Below, in pieces: positions 8,935-18,029 of a stretch of DNA of 64,000 bases. The translations under genes and the position numbers were made by a program. The stretch's first letter is position 1. Each line of letters starts with the position of its first letter. The notes under the pieces are model-generated. The model was given only the letters and a program-made list of their open reading frames with translations. It was not told the DNA's origin and did not search any database. Origin of the DNA: Pseudarthrobacter sp. L1SW (GTDB taxonomy: Bacteria; Actinomycetota; Actinomycetes; Actinomycetales; Micrococcaceae); assembly GCF_020809045.1 (NCBI RefSeq), contig NZ_CP078079.1, positions 1,240,001 to 1,304,000 on the forward strand, given 5' to 3'.

Positions 8935-10609
8935 GCACACCACGTCCGCTGAAGCTCCGGAAGCCGCCGGCCGTGCGCAGGGCGCCACTGGCGCCGAACA
9001 CACCTCGGACAATGACCAGCCGGCTCCCCAGCGTGTTTCAACCCCAAGCCGCAAAGCGGCACTGGTGGGCTTCGCCTCGGCCGCAGTGATCCTTGCCGCA
9101 GCAGGGGCCGTGGTGGCGGGTGGATCGCTCCTGCCACAGGCGGATTCCAGCCGCGCGGTGGCCGCCCCGGCAGTAGCTGTCCCTGCCGGGACAAGCCTGG
9201 GTGTCTGCCCGGGCCCGGCCCGGCTGCTGGAAGGCACCGAGGCAGGAACGGATCCCCAATTCAGCCCGGTGTCAGCTACGGCCGCCACCGCTGTCACGGG
9301 CGCTGTCCTCGGCTCGGCGGGGGTGCTGCCCGCCAGCCGGCTGTCCCAGCTTGACGGCACAACCGCCGTCGAAATCTCAAAGGAACCCGGCCAGGCCGGA
9401 CCTGCCGGCCCCGCCCAGGAACTCCTCGCCGGAGTGGTGGCCGCGCGCCCGGTAACGCAGGCCACCGTACTCAGCGCGGATGCCCTGGCAAACCAGAAAG
9501 CCTCTGCCGCAGCGGCGATGAAGTTCACTGCCACGGACGGAGACCTCCAGGGCACCGCAGCATCCAACTGCCAGCAGCCCTCCAACGACCAATGGCTTGC
9601 AGGGGCCACCACAACCGTGGGCCGTGCCTCCGTCCTGGTGCTGACGAATGCCTCCACCACGCCGGCAACCGTAAGCCTGGAACTCTTCGGCGCCCAAGGG
9701 CAGATCCAGGCACCCGGCAGCCGCGGCCTGCTGGTCGCCCCGGGCACCTCCCGATCCGTGGTCCTGGCCGGCCTGGCGCCAGGGGAGCCGCAGCTCAGCG
9801 TCCATGTCCGCAGCGCCGGCGGCCCTGTCGCGGCCGTGATCCAGCAGGGCGTCCTGCGCGGACTCACCCCCGGGGGAGTGGACTTCATTGGGCCGGGAGC
9901 GGCTCCCGCGGTGCGCCAGGTGATGACGGGCGTGGACATCCAGGACCCCGCAGGGGTGGCCCAGCTGACCGGGAAGCCAGGATATGAGGACGCCGGTCCG
10001 GCGCTCCAGCTGACGGTTCCGGGCCCGTCGGACGCAGTGGTGGAGGTCAAGCTCTACGGCCGCGACGGCCAAAAAGCGCTGCCCTCCGGCGGCGTCATCA
10101 CGGCAAAGGCCGGCGCCGTCACGGAAGTTTCGCTCGCGGGCGTTCCCGCCGGGCAGTACACGGTGGCGGCGACTTCGGATGTCTCGTTTGTCGCCGCGGC
10201 GCGGACCACCCGCGGGCTCCAGGAGGACCAGCCGTCAGACGTAGCCTGGGCAGCGTCCGGAGTGCGGCTGGGCAGCCAGCATGTGGTTCCGGTTCCCCAG
10301 GGCGGCAACAGCATCCTGGTCTTCGGTGCCCTGGACGCGAGGGCAACGATCACCTATTCCGCCATCACCTCGGACGGGAAAGTCCGCGCCCCGTCCTCCG
10401 CCGATATCGCGGGCGGAACCACGTCTTCCATTGCTGTGCCGGCCAAGGTCGAGGACGCTGATGTGGTGGGCTATGTGGTTTCCGCCTCCGGCGATGCCGC
10501 CTACGGCGCGGTGCTGGTCCAGCAGGACGGCAGGAACGACGTCTCAACCTTGGCGTTCCTCGCCGCAGCCGCCGGCCAGGAAACAGTGCCCGTGACGCTC
10601 AGCCACTAG
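8927..10609 (+). CDS. DUF5719 family membrane-anchored protein
   Basis: The 560-residue protein has a hydrophilic N-terminus, one membrane anchor at about residues 46-66 and a long Ala/Gly/Val-rich extracytoplasmic region rich in beta-strand-like sequence. It matches DUF5719, which sits beside whiB2 and the large glycosyltransferase in many actinobacteria. Function is unknown; the genomic link suggests it works with the glycosyltransferase at the cell surface. Its ATG overlaps the end of the preceding gene by 8 bases, so the two are translationally coupled. Confidence 0.85.
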   Translation: MHEHTTSAEAPEAAGRAQGATGAEHTSDNDQPAPQRVSTPSRKAALVGFASAAVILAAAGAVVAGGSLLPQADSSRAVAAPAVAVPAGTSLGVCPGPARLLEGTEAGTDPQFSPVSATAATAVTGAVLGSAGVLPASRLSQLDGTTAVEISKEPGQAGPAGPAQELLAGVVAARPVTQATVLSADALANQKASAAAAMKFTATDGDLQGTAASNCQQPSNDQWLAGATTTVGRASVLVLTNASTTPATVSLELFGAQGQIQAPGSRGLLVAPGTSRSVVLAGLAPGEPQLSVHVRSAGGPVAAVIQQGVLRGLTPGGVDFIGPGAAPAVRQVMTGVDIQDPAGVAQLTGKPGYEDAGPALQLTVPGPSDAVVEVKLYGRDGQKALPSGGVITAKAGAVTEVSLAGVPAGQYTVAATSDVSFVAAARTTRGLQEDQPSDVAWAASGVRLGSQHVVPVPQGGNSILVFGALDARATITYSAITSDGKVRAPSSADIAGGTTSSIAVPAKVEDADVVGYVVSASGDAAYGAVLVQQDGRNDVSTLAFLAAAAGQETVPVTLSH

Positions 10610-10636
10610 GCTGGGCGGACTGCTGCTGCGGCCGGA

Positions 10637-11149
10637 TCAGTACCGGCGGCGGTAAACCGGGTCCAGTGTCTCCGGAGCCACTCCGAGCATTTCCGCGGTG
10701 TGCTCCACCACGACGTCGTGGATCAGGTCCTGGAGCTCTTCCGGGCCGGGGCTCGCCTGTTCCACCACGCGCCGGTACACCGTAATCATGGGTCCTTCCC
10801 CGCCGGCGGCGGGAGTGTAGGAGCCCATGGGCACGGGCGACGGGTTGGCCGCCAGCTGCTCCAGGTCCGGTGGGATCTCATCGACGCCGAAGCGGACCCC
10901 ATCCAGCGTCTTGCCCCAGATGTCGTGAAGCCGTTGGGCGGAATCCATCACCATGTCATCAAAGCGGTCCGAGCGGGTCCGGTAGCCGGGATGGGTTGGG
11001 AGCACCACTTCCCCGCGGAGGCCGCGCCCGTGGCGGTTGCGGCGGCGCATGGCGAAGCTTTTGCCCGAGGAGCCGGCGGCCGAATCCCTGCGGGCATCCG
11101 GGTCAGCCAACCGGACCGTAAAACCTGATTTCTGGTTCGATGACTGCAT
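10637..11149 (-). CDS. Metallopeptidase-family (zincin-like) protein with degenerate zinc site
   Basis: The 170-residue protein belongs to the minimal zincin family found in the whiB2 neighbourhood (Rv3259-like). The conserved FDDMVMD, VRFGVDEIPPD and GPMITVYRRVVE segments are visible. Where an active member has HExxHxxG, this one reads EHTAEMLG, so the metal ligands are not in place; a preceding IHD may be what remains of an HE pair. I infer it is not a protease of the classical type. The start at ATG 11149 is supported by TACAGT exactly 6 bases upstream (leaderless); the longer reading from 11176 would precede the transcript. It converges on the DUF5719 gene. Confidence 0.8.
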   Translation of the reverse strand: MQSSNQKSGFTVRLADPDARRDSAAGSSGKSFAMRRRNRHGRGLRGEVVLPTHPGYRTRSDRFDDMVMDSAQRLHDIWGKTLDGVRFGVDEIPPDLEQLAANPSPVPMGSYTPAAGGEGPMITVYRRVVEQASPGPEELQDLIHDVVVEHTAEMLGVAPETLDPVYRRRY

Positions 11150-11155
11150 ACATCG

Positions 11156-11161
11156 ACTGTA
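11156..11161 (-). promoter_or_regulatory. -10 box of the metallopeptidase-family gene
   Basis: TACAGT on the minus strand ends exactly 6 bases upstream of ATG 11149, predicting a leaderless mRNA. Confidence 0.55.
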
Positions 11162-11253
11162 AACCCGGGGGAACATTTACGCGATACATTCCCCACACGG
11201 CAGGCACGCGTCGGCCCGGGGCGGCAATGCGCTGTTTTGGTGGTGGCACGGAG

Positions 11254-11259
11254 TAGTCT
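11254..11259 (+). promoter_or_regulatory. Candidate -10 box of the DUF3499 gene
   Basis: TAGTCT lies 8 bases upstream of GTG 11268, close to the spacing seen at leaderless genes here. Confidence 0.45.
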
Positions 11260-11267
11260 GGGATGTC

Positions 11268-11657
11268 GTGGGAGCTATCCGTCAGTGTTCAAGATCTGCC
11301 TGCCGCCAGTCAGCGGTGGCTACCCTGACGTACGTCTACGCAGACTCCACCGCAGTCCTCGGTCCGCTCGCCACCTACGCCGAGCCGCATTGTTACGATT
11401 TGTGCGAGCAGCATGCCGGCTCCCTGACCGTCCCGCGGGGCTGGGAGGTGCTGCGGCTGGCCATGCCGTCCACCCCCCAGCAGCCCGGCCCGGACGACCT
11501 GCTCGCCCTTGCCAATGCCGTCCGGGATGCTGCTGCCCTGCCCAACCAGGCGAAGCAGCCGCCGGTGCAGCGCGGCCCCCATTCAGCCCTTGAAGCGCCG
11601 GCCGGCGCCGAAGGCACCCGCAGGGGACACTTGCGCGTCCTGCGTGAACCCTCCTGA
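11268..11657 (+). CDS. DUF3499 family protein
   Basis: The 129-residue protein starts GAIRQCSRSACRQSAVATL and has a second pair, HCYDLCEQHA, at about residues 42-51. These Cys/His clusters look like a zinc ribbon. The family (Rv3258c type) is universal in actinobacteria next to whiB2 but has no known function. The C-terminal half is low-complexity. In mycobacteria the next genes are manB, a SIS-domain gene and manA; here the next gene is a Trm112 gene only 78 bases away. Confidence 0.88.
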   Translation: MGAIRQCSRSACRQSAVATLTYVYADSTAVLGPLATYAEPHCYDLCEQHAGSLTVPRGWEVLRLAMPSTPQQPGPDDLLALANAVRDAAALPNQAKQPPVQRGPHSALEAPAGAEGTRRGHLRVLREPS

Positions 11658-11671
11658 CAGCCATGTGACGG

Positions 11672-11677
11672 TAGGCT
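11672..11677 (+). promoter_or_regulatory. Candidate -10 box for Trm112-ahcY
   Basis: TAGGCT in the 78-base gap would start transcription near 11684, leaving a leader of about 52 bases before ATG 11736. Confidence 0.45.
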
Positions 11678-11735
11678 GGAAGCTGCACATTAGTCCGCTA
11701 CCGGCGCGAGCGCGCCCGCCAGGGAGCACCAAGAA

Positions 11736-11963
11736 ATGCCCAAGATCAGTCCCGAACTGCTGTCCGTCCTGCGTTGTCCCGTGACCGGTTCGCCCCTGGT
11801 GCAGGAAGGCGAGGAACTGGTTGCCGCCGTCGCTGCGGAATCCGGGATCAAACCCCGCTATCCCATCGAGGACGGCATCCCGCTGCTCCTGCCCCCCGAG
11901 TTGCTGGCAGCAGCCTCCGCGGCAGGATCCGACCAACATGACCCAGCCTCCGGCACGAATTAA
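11736..11963 (+). CDS. Trm112 family protein
   Basis: This 75-residue protein has the Trm112 core: ELLSVLRCPVTGSPL at the start and the RYPIEDGIPLLLP signature in the middle. In eukaryotes and archaea Trm112 activates methyltransferases; the role of the bacterial form is open. Only one cysteine remains, so the zinc site of the family is absent. It lies 9 bases upstream of ahcY, whose enzyme removes the methyltransferase by-product S-adenosylhomocysteine. Confidence 0.88.
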   Translation: MPKISPELLSVLRCPVTGSPLVQEGEELVAAVAAESGIKPRYPIEDGIPLLLPPELLAAASAAGSDQHDPASGTN

Positions 11964-11972
11964 GGACCATCC

Positions 11973-13460
<1,488 letters not shown>

Positions 13461-13470
13461 GAAGTAAAGC

Positions 13471-13495
13471 GCCCGGGTGCCCAGCGCGCCCGGGC
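13471..13495 (+). terminator. Hairpin after ahcY
   Basis: GCCCGGG at 13471-13477 pairs with CCCGGGC at 13489-13495 across an 11-base loop, followed by a short T-containing stretch. It lies 10 bases after the ahcY stop. Confidence 0.5.
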
Positions 13496-13511
13496 CGTTA
13501 CTTTCTGCGCC

Positions 13512-13517
13512 TAGGAT
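13512..13517 (+). promoter_or_regulatory. -10 box of the L,D-transpeptidase gene
   Basis: TAGGAT ends exactly 6 bases upstream of ATG 13524, predicting a leaderless mRNA. Confidence 0.55.
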
Positions 13518-13523
13518 CAACAT

Positions 13524-14762
13524 ATGGAGCCCGAAGTCCAGTCCCGCCGTCCGGGAACCCTCAAGAGAATCCTCCTCGTGGTGGCCGTATGCGTCCTCGC
13601 CGCCATGGGCGGCGTTTTCGCGGCGGTTGCGCCGGGCATTGCCCGCGGTGCCATCGAATCCGAGGCCGGATCCGCCGTCAGGACCTCCCCGGGCATCGCC
13701 GCGCCCGTTGTTCCTCCCGTCAAGTCCGTCGCCGCGCCGGCCGACGGCGCGAAGCAGGTGAACCCGGCAGCCCCGGTATCGCTGAAGGTCACCAACGGCA
13801 CCATCGAGCGGGTCACCCTCACCAGTACTTCGGGTGAAATCGTCGAGGGCCGCATCGACGCCGAGGGCACCGGCTGGTCCGCGTCCGGACCGCTCAAATT
13901 CAACACCGACTACAGCTATACGTACGTCGTCAAGGACGGGGCAGGGCGCGAAACAAGCACAACGCAGTCCTTCAGCACCGTATCCAGCACGCATGAGGCG
14001 GACGCCGCCATCTACCCGCTTGATGGCATGAAGGTCGGTGTCGGGCAGCCGCTGCAGGTCATCTTCAGCGAGCCCGTGGTCAACCGCGACGCCGTGGAAA
14101 AGGCCATCGCCATCACCAGCAGTGCCGGCCAGGTTGGTGCGTTCCACTGGTACAGCGACACCATGGTCCGGTACCGGCCAGAGAACTTCTGGGCCGCCAA
14201 CTCCACCATCAGCATGGACATGAAGCTCTTCGGGGTGGACTTGGGCAACGGCCAGATTGCCAACTTCAACAAGAAGGTCAACGTCTCCATCGGCGACAAG
14301 AAGGTGGCGGTTGCCGACGCCGCCGCCCACACCTTCACGCTGAGCGTCAACGACCAGGTGGTCAAGACCCTGCCAGTGAGCATGGGGGACAAGCGCTTCC
14401 CGTCAGCCCGTGGCTACGGCGTGCTGATGGAAAAGAAACGCTTTGACCACTTCCGGGCCTCAAGCATCGGCCTGAAGCCCGACGATCCGGCCTACTACGG
14501 CGACGTAGACGTGGAATACACCATCCGCCTCACCCTCAGCGGCGCCTACATCCACCAGGCCCTGCCGTCGGCGTTCCCCTTCATTGGGAACGCGAACGTC
14601 TCCCACGGCTGCATCGGTTTCGCTCCCGACGGCGCTGCCTGGGTCTTCGACAACATGGGCACCGGGGATGTAGTGCAGATCGTGAACACAGAGGGCGACT
14701 ACGCCGCCCACGACGACGGGTTCGGAGACTGGAACATTCCGTGGAGTGAGTACGACAACTAG
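13524..14762 (+). CDS. L,D-transpeptidase with Ig-like domains (YkuD fold)
   Basis: The 412-residue exported protein has a signal-anchor at about 16-37, one or two Ig-like domains (about 70-255) and a C-terminal YkuD domain. The catalytic SHGCIGF motif places Cys at residue 363 and His at 361; most relatives have HGCVR, so the Ile-Gly variant is a mild departure. A second conserved His lies in the YIHQALPSAFPFIG segment. The architecture is that of LdtMt-type enzymes that make 3-3 crosslinks in peptidoglycan. It stands between ahcY and the convergent RDD gene, with only 3 bases between the two stops. Confidence 0.93.
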   Translation: MEPEVQSRRPGTLKRILLVVAVCVLAAMGGVFAAVAPGIARGAIESEAGSAVRTSPGIAAPVVPPVKSVAAPADGAKQVNPAAPVSLKVTNGTIERVTLTSTSGEIVEGRIDAEGTGWSASGPLKFNTDYSYTYVVKDGAGRETSTTQSFSTVSSTHEADAAIYPLDGMKVGVGQPLQVIFSEPVVNRDAVEKAIAITSSAGQVGAFHWYSDTMVRYRPENFWAANSTISMDMKLFGVDLGNGQIANFNKKVNVSIGDKKVAVADAAAHTFTLSVNDQVVKTLPVSMGDKRFPSARGYGVLMEKKRFDHFRASSIGLKPDDPAYYGDVDVEYTIRLTLSGAYIHQALPSAFPFIGNANVSHGCIGFAPDGAAWVFDNMGTGDVVQIVNTEGDYAAHDDGFGDWNIPWSEYDN

Positions 14763-14765
14763 CGG

Positions 14766-15566
14766 TCAGCTGCCGAATGGCAGCCGCTGCAGCCGCTCGC
14801 CCGTCTCGGTGTTCCGCCGGCGCGACTGCGCCAGCCGGGTCAGCTCCCGGTTGCGGCGTTCAGCGACGACGGCGGCAAGGTAGTCGTCCGGCCCGGTCCC
14901 GGGCGGCGGGGGCGGAGCCACGTGGGCGGACAGTTCCGTGGCGATGGACGCGGCCATTTCCGAACGGGACAGGGGAGCCATCCTCCCGGCCTGCCGGAGG
15001 AACTGCGTGGCCCGGCGCGCGGCCGCATCGGGAATCCTTCCAATATCAGCAGCGGCAGCCCACCCCTTCAGCCGTGGCGGAACGAAGACCGGAACCGGCT
15101 GCTCCACCGGGACGCGCGTACGGACCGCGTAGGTTCCGGCCATCAGGTCACCGAGCCGGCGCGACTTGTCGTTGAAGAGCGCAACAGTCAGCGCAATCCC
15201 GCCGAAGGTCAGGTAGATCTCCAGGAATCCGGTCAGCCCGCGGATTACCGCATGCCGGAAACGGATGGCCCCGCCGTCCTCCCGGACCACCCGGAGGCCG
15301 GTGGCCAGCTTCCCCAGTGACAGGCCGCGGCTCAGCGTTTCAACAGCCACCGGAACAATCACCAGGCAAAAGACCACGCCCACCAGGGCCAGGGCGCGCG
15401 CGGCCGCCTGGTCCAGGTCCTCACCGGCAGCCGCCAAACCAAACAGGATCGCCACCAGCAGGATGGCGTTGAAGGCAACATCAAGGAGCAGGCCAAGGGC
15501 ACGGGCAGCAAAGGAGGCCGGCCGCAGTTCCAGCACCACGGCCTCGCCGGTGACAATCGAACTCAC
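14766..15566 (-). CDS. RDD family membrane protein
   Basis: From GTG 15566 the protein has 266 residues. An RDD domain occupies roughly residues 8-150 with the Arg/Asp signature (PASFAARALGLLLDVAFN) and about three membrane segments. A Pro/Ala-rich cytoplasmic tail follows. RDD proteins are poorly understood; some act as ion exchangers. The longer reading to GTG 15608 would begin directly against a TAGACT -10 box (15609-15614), so its start codon would lie outside the transcript; GTG 15566 has an A/G-rich ribosome binding region. It is divergent from the SpoIIM-family gene, a pairing common in actinobacteria. Confidence 0.88.
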   Translation of the reverse strand: MSSIVTGEAVVLELRPASFAARALGLLLDVAFNAILLVAILFGLAAAGEDLDQAAARALALVGVVFCLVIVPVAVETLSRGLSLGKLATGLRVVREDGGAIRFRHAVIRGLTGFLEIYLTFGGIALTVALFNDKSRRLGDLMAGTYAVRTRVPVEQPVPVFVPPRLKGWAAAADIGRIPDAAARRATQFLRQAGRMAPLSRSEMAASIATELSAHVAPPPPPGTGPDDYLAAVVAERRNRELTRLAQSRRRNTETGERLQRLPFGS

Positions 15567-15608
15567 AGATCTTTCCCGTTCCTCCAGGCTTCCGGTGTGG
15601 TCGCTCAC

Positions 15609-15614
15609 AGTCTA
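15609..15614 (-). promoter_or_regulatory. -10 box of the RDD gene
   Basis: TAGACT on the minus strand predicts a start near 15602 and a leader of about 35 bases. It lies back to back with the -10 box of the SpoIIM-family gene, so the two divergent promoters overlap. Confidence 0.5.
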
Positions 15615-15626
15615 GTGCGGTGGCGC

Positions 15627-15632
15627 TAGGCT
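15627..15632 (+). promoter_or_regulatory. -10 box of the SpoIIM-family gene
   Basis: TAGGCT ends exactly 6 bases upstream of GTG 15639, predicting a leaderless mRNA. Confidence 0.55.
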
Positions 15633-15638
15633 GGTCCC

Positions 15639-16631
15639 GTGGATATTGACGCCTTCTCCGCCGTCAACGCGGACAAGTGGGCACGGCTGCACCAGCTTGC
15701 CTCCAAGGGCAGGCTCAGCGGCCGCGAGGCTGATGAACTGCTGACCCTGTACCAGTCCACGTCCGCGCACCTGTCCCTGATCCGCTCGGTTGCGCCCGAA
15801 AGCGGGCTCTCCGCCTCGCTGTCCGCCACCCTTGCGCAGGCCAGGACGCGCTTCACCGGTGCCCGGTCCAACCCCATGGCGGACCTGGCGCGGTTTTTCG
15901 TGGTGGCTCTTCCGGCCGCGTTCTACCGGTTGACCTGGCTGACGCTTGCCTGCGGCACGGCGTTCACCCTCATCGGTGCGGCGTATGCCCTGTGGATCGG
16001 CACGTCCCCGGAAGCGCTGCGGGCAGTAGCCTCGGAGGCGGCGGCGCGGCAGTACGTCGAGGAAGACTTCATCAATTACTATTCCGAGAACCCCGCTGCG
16101 TCCTTCGCAGGCGCCGTATGGACCAACAACGCCTGGATCAGTGCCCAGGCTGTGGCCCTGGGGATCACGGGCTTCTGGGTTCCGATGATCCTGTTCGGCA
16201 ACGCCCAGGGCGTGGGAATTGCCGCCGGGATTTTTGCGGCTGCCGGCAAGAGCGACGTTTTCTTCAGCTACATCCTGCCGCACGGACTGATGGAACTCAC
16301 GGCGGTCTTCATCGCCTGCGCCGCCGGCCTCCGGATCTTCTGGGCAATGGTTTCGCCAGGCCCGCGTACCAGGGGGAGGGCGGTGGCCGAGGAAGGCCGG
16401 TCCCTGATCACCGTGGCACTGGGCCTGGTGCTGGTGCTGTTCGTCTCCGGCCTGGTGGAAGGATTCGTCACCCCCAGCGCGTTGCCCGTGTGGGCCAAGA
16501 TCGCCATCGGCGCCGCAGTCCTGGCCGCGTACTGGTTCTACGTGCTGAGGTGGGGCAGGCCGGCTTACCTGGCCGGAGAACGCGGGGACCTGCGGCGTGA
16601 GGACGCGGGCTACCAGGAAATCGCTGCCTGA
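15639..16631 (+). CDS. Stage II sporulation protein M (SpoIIM/DUF95) family membrane protein
   Basis: The 330-residue protein has a soluble N-terminal region (about 1-90) and five to six membrane segments. The family's FYSENPAAS-like segment and the NAQGVGIAAGIF and LPHGLMELTAVF motifs are present. The organism has no visible sporulation genes; in non-sporulating actinobacteria the gene pairs with an RDD gene near MoxR/DUF58 genes and its function is unknown. Here the MoxR operon lies about 8-13 kb away. Confidence 0.9.
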   Translation: MDIDAFSAVNADKWARLHQLASKGRLSGREADELLTLYQSTSAHLSLIRSVAPESGLSASLSATLAQARTRFTGARSNPMADLARFFVVALPAAFYRLTWLTLACGTAFTLIGAAYALWIGTSPEALRAVASEAAARQYVEEDFINYYSENPAASFAGAVWTNNAWISAQAVALGITGFWVPMILFGNAQGVGIAAGIFAAAGKSDVFFSYILPHGLMELTAVFIACAAGLRIFWAMVSPGPRTRGRAVAEEGRSLITVALGLVLVLFVSGLVEGFVTPSALPVWAKIAIGAAVLAAYWFYVLRWGRPAYLAGERGDLRREDAGYQEIAA

Positions 16632-16683
16632 ATCGTTGTAATCCGTCCGGGGTGGTTCCTCGCCCAGCAGAAGGCGCGGACGG

Positions 16684-16689
16684 TAGGCT
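16684..16689 (+). promoter_or_regulatory. Candidate -10 box for the TIGR01906 gene
   Basis: TAGGCT would start transcription near 16696 and leave a leader of about 60 bases before GTG 16756. Confidence 0.45.
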
Positions 16690-16755
16690 CGTCAACAGAT
16701 AAAGCGCGCCTGCTGACCCCTGCCCGGCGCGGACATTCGACGGAAGTGACCTGCT

Positions 16756-17925
16756 GTGAAAGACGAAACACCGGCCCGCGCCAAAAGCCCGGAGCCGCAG
16801 CCGGAACCCCTCCTGGATACCTCCGGGGACTCCGACGAGCCCGCGTTTTCCTGGCTGACACCCGGCAGCGGTTCCACCGCAGCCGGCGGTTCCGGCACAA
16901 CCTCCGGGTCCTCGGCCGCTCCAGCCACCGCAGCCCCTGCCTCATCCACGGCTGACCGTTCCGCCGCTGCTTCCGCCACCACTGGCACGAAGGGCGCTGG
17001 CCCTGCCAGCGATGAAGAGGCGAAGCCAAGCGTTCCGGAGGGGACCGGCCGTCCGGAGACCAGGGCGGACAGGAAAGCAGCCGAAGCCGCCGCCGGCCCC
17101 GACGGCGAGGACGGTTCGCCGGTCTTCAGGGAGCCCCTGGCCACGTCCGCGCTGCAGGTCCGGCCGCCGGAGGAAGAGGTGGAGCGGCGCAACGCCCAGC
17201 GGGAGAGTGCCGCGAACGCCAAACCGGTGGCACCGCGCGTCATGCAGGTGCTGCTCGCCATCTTCTTCCCGGTGATCCTGCTGATCCTGGCTGTCCGGGC
17301 GGTGACCAGCCCGCTGTTCCTGTGGGTGGAATACAACCGCCCCGGATTCCCCGGCGACGGGTACGGCTTCAGCGCGGATGACCGGATGACCTACGGCTCC
17401 TATGCCGTGGATTACCTCAGCAACTGGTCCGGCCCCCGTTACCTGGGCGACCTGGTGCACCGGGGCGGAGACAAGCTGTTCAAGGACGGCGAGGTCAGCC
17501 ACATGGCGGACGTCAAGCTGGTGATCCTGTCAACCTTCGGCGCGGGCGTCCTGCTGCTCCTGGTGGGTCTTATTGCCGTCCTTTACCTGCGCAAGCGAAG
17601 CATCGGGGGAGTCCGGCGGGGCCTGTTCGCCGGTTCCATCGTCACCCTGGTCCTGATCCTGGGCCTGGGGACGCTGGCGTTCCTGGGCTGGCAGCAGTTC
17701 TTTACCGAGTTCCACCGGATCTTCTTCGCCGACGGCACCTGGACCTTCAGCATGGATGACACCCTGATCCGGCTCTTCCCGGGCCAGTTCTGGATCGATG
17801 CCGGGATGGTGATCGCCGCCCTGGTGCTGCTGACGGCGCTCGTGACGCTCATCCTCACCTGGCCCACCCGCCGCAGGCGCGGCCTGGTGAAGGACGAACC
17901 GGCTCCCGCCCCAAGCCAGGAGTAA
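16756..17925 (+). CDS. TIGR01906 (DUF1461) family integral membrane protein
   Basis: The 389-residue protein starts with a 155-residue Pro/Ser/Ala-rich, probably disordered region. Four membrane segments follow (about 160-185, 255-280, 290-312, 345-370). The family signature includes FLWVEYNRPGFPGDGYGFS after the first segment and FHRIFFADGTWTF and LIRLFPGQFW between segments three and four. Function is unknown; lactobacilli and actinobacteria share the family. The GTG start has only a weak ribosome binding site. Its long disordered head is unusual for the family core. Confidence 0.85.
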   Translation: MKDETPARAKSPEPQPEPLLDTSGDSDEPAFSWLTPGSGSTAAGGSGTTSGSSAAPATAAPASSTADRSAAASATTGTKGAGPASDEEAKPSVPEGTGRPETRADRKAAEAAAGPDGEDGSPVFREPLATSALQVRPPEEEVERRNAQRESAANAKPVAPRVMQVLLAIFFPVILLILAVRAVTSPLFLWVEYNRPGFPGDGYGFSADDRMTYGSYAVDYLSNWSGPRYLGDLVHRGGDKLFKDGEVSHMADVKLVILSTFGAGVLLLLVGLIAVLYLRKRSIGGVRRGLFAGSIVTLVLILGLGTLAFLGWQQFFTEFHRIFFADGTWTFSMDDTLIRLFPGQFWIDAGMVIAALVLLTALVTLILTWPTRRRRGLVKDEPAPAPSQE

Positions 17926-18029
17926 CCAATCCAGGAGTAACGAGGCCCCGAGCAACCATGGCCGAGTAACCAGGCCAGGCCGGCGGTCCGGCCAGCTGGC
18001 TCCACCGCAGCCTGGCCGAAACCGGGGGT
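17926..18029. repeat. Degenerate 15-16 bp tandem repeats and hairpin between convergent genes
   Basis: After the TIGR01906 stop, the unit CCAGGAGTAACCAAT recurs about four times with changes (CCAGGAGTAACGAGG, CCCGAGCAACCATGG, CCGAGTAACCAGG). A hairpin GGCCGG-CGGT-CCGGCC (17978-17993) follows and may terminate both convergent transcripts. Confidence 0.45.
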
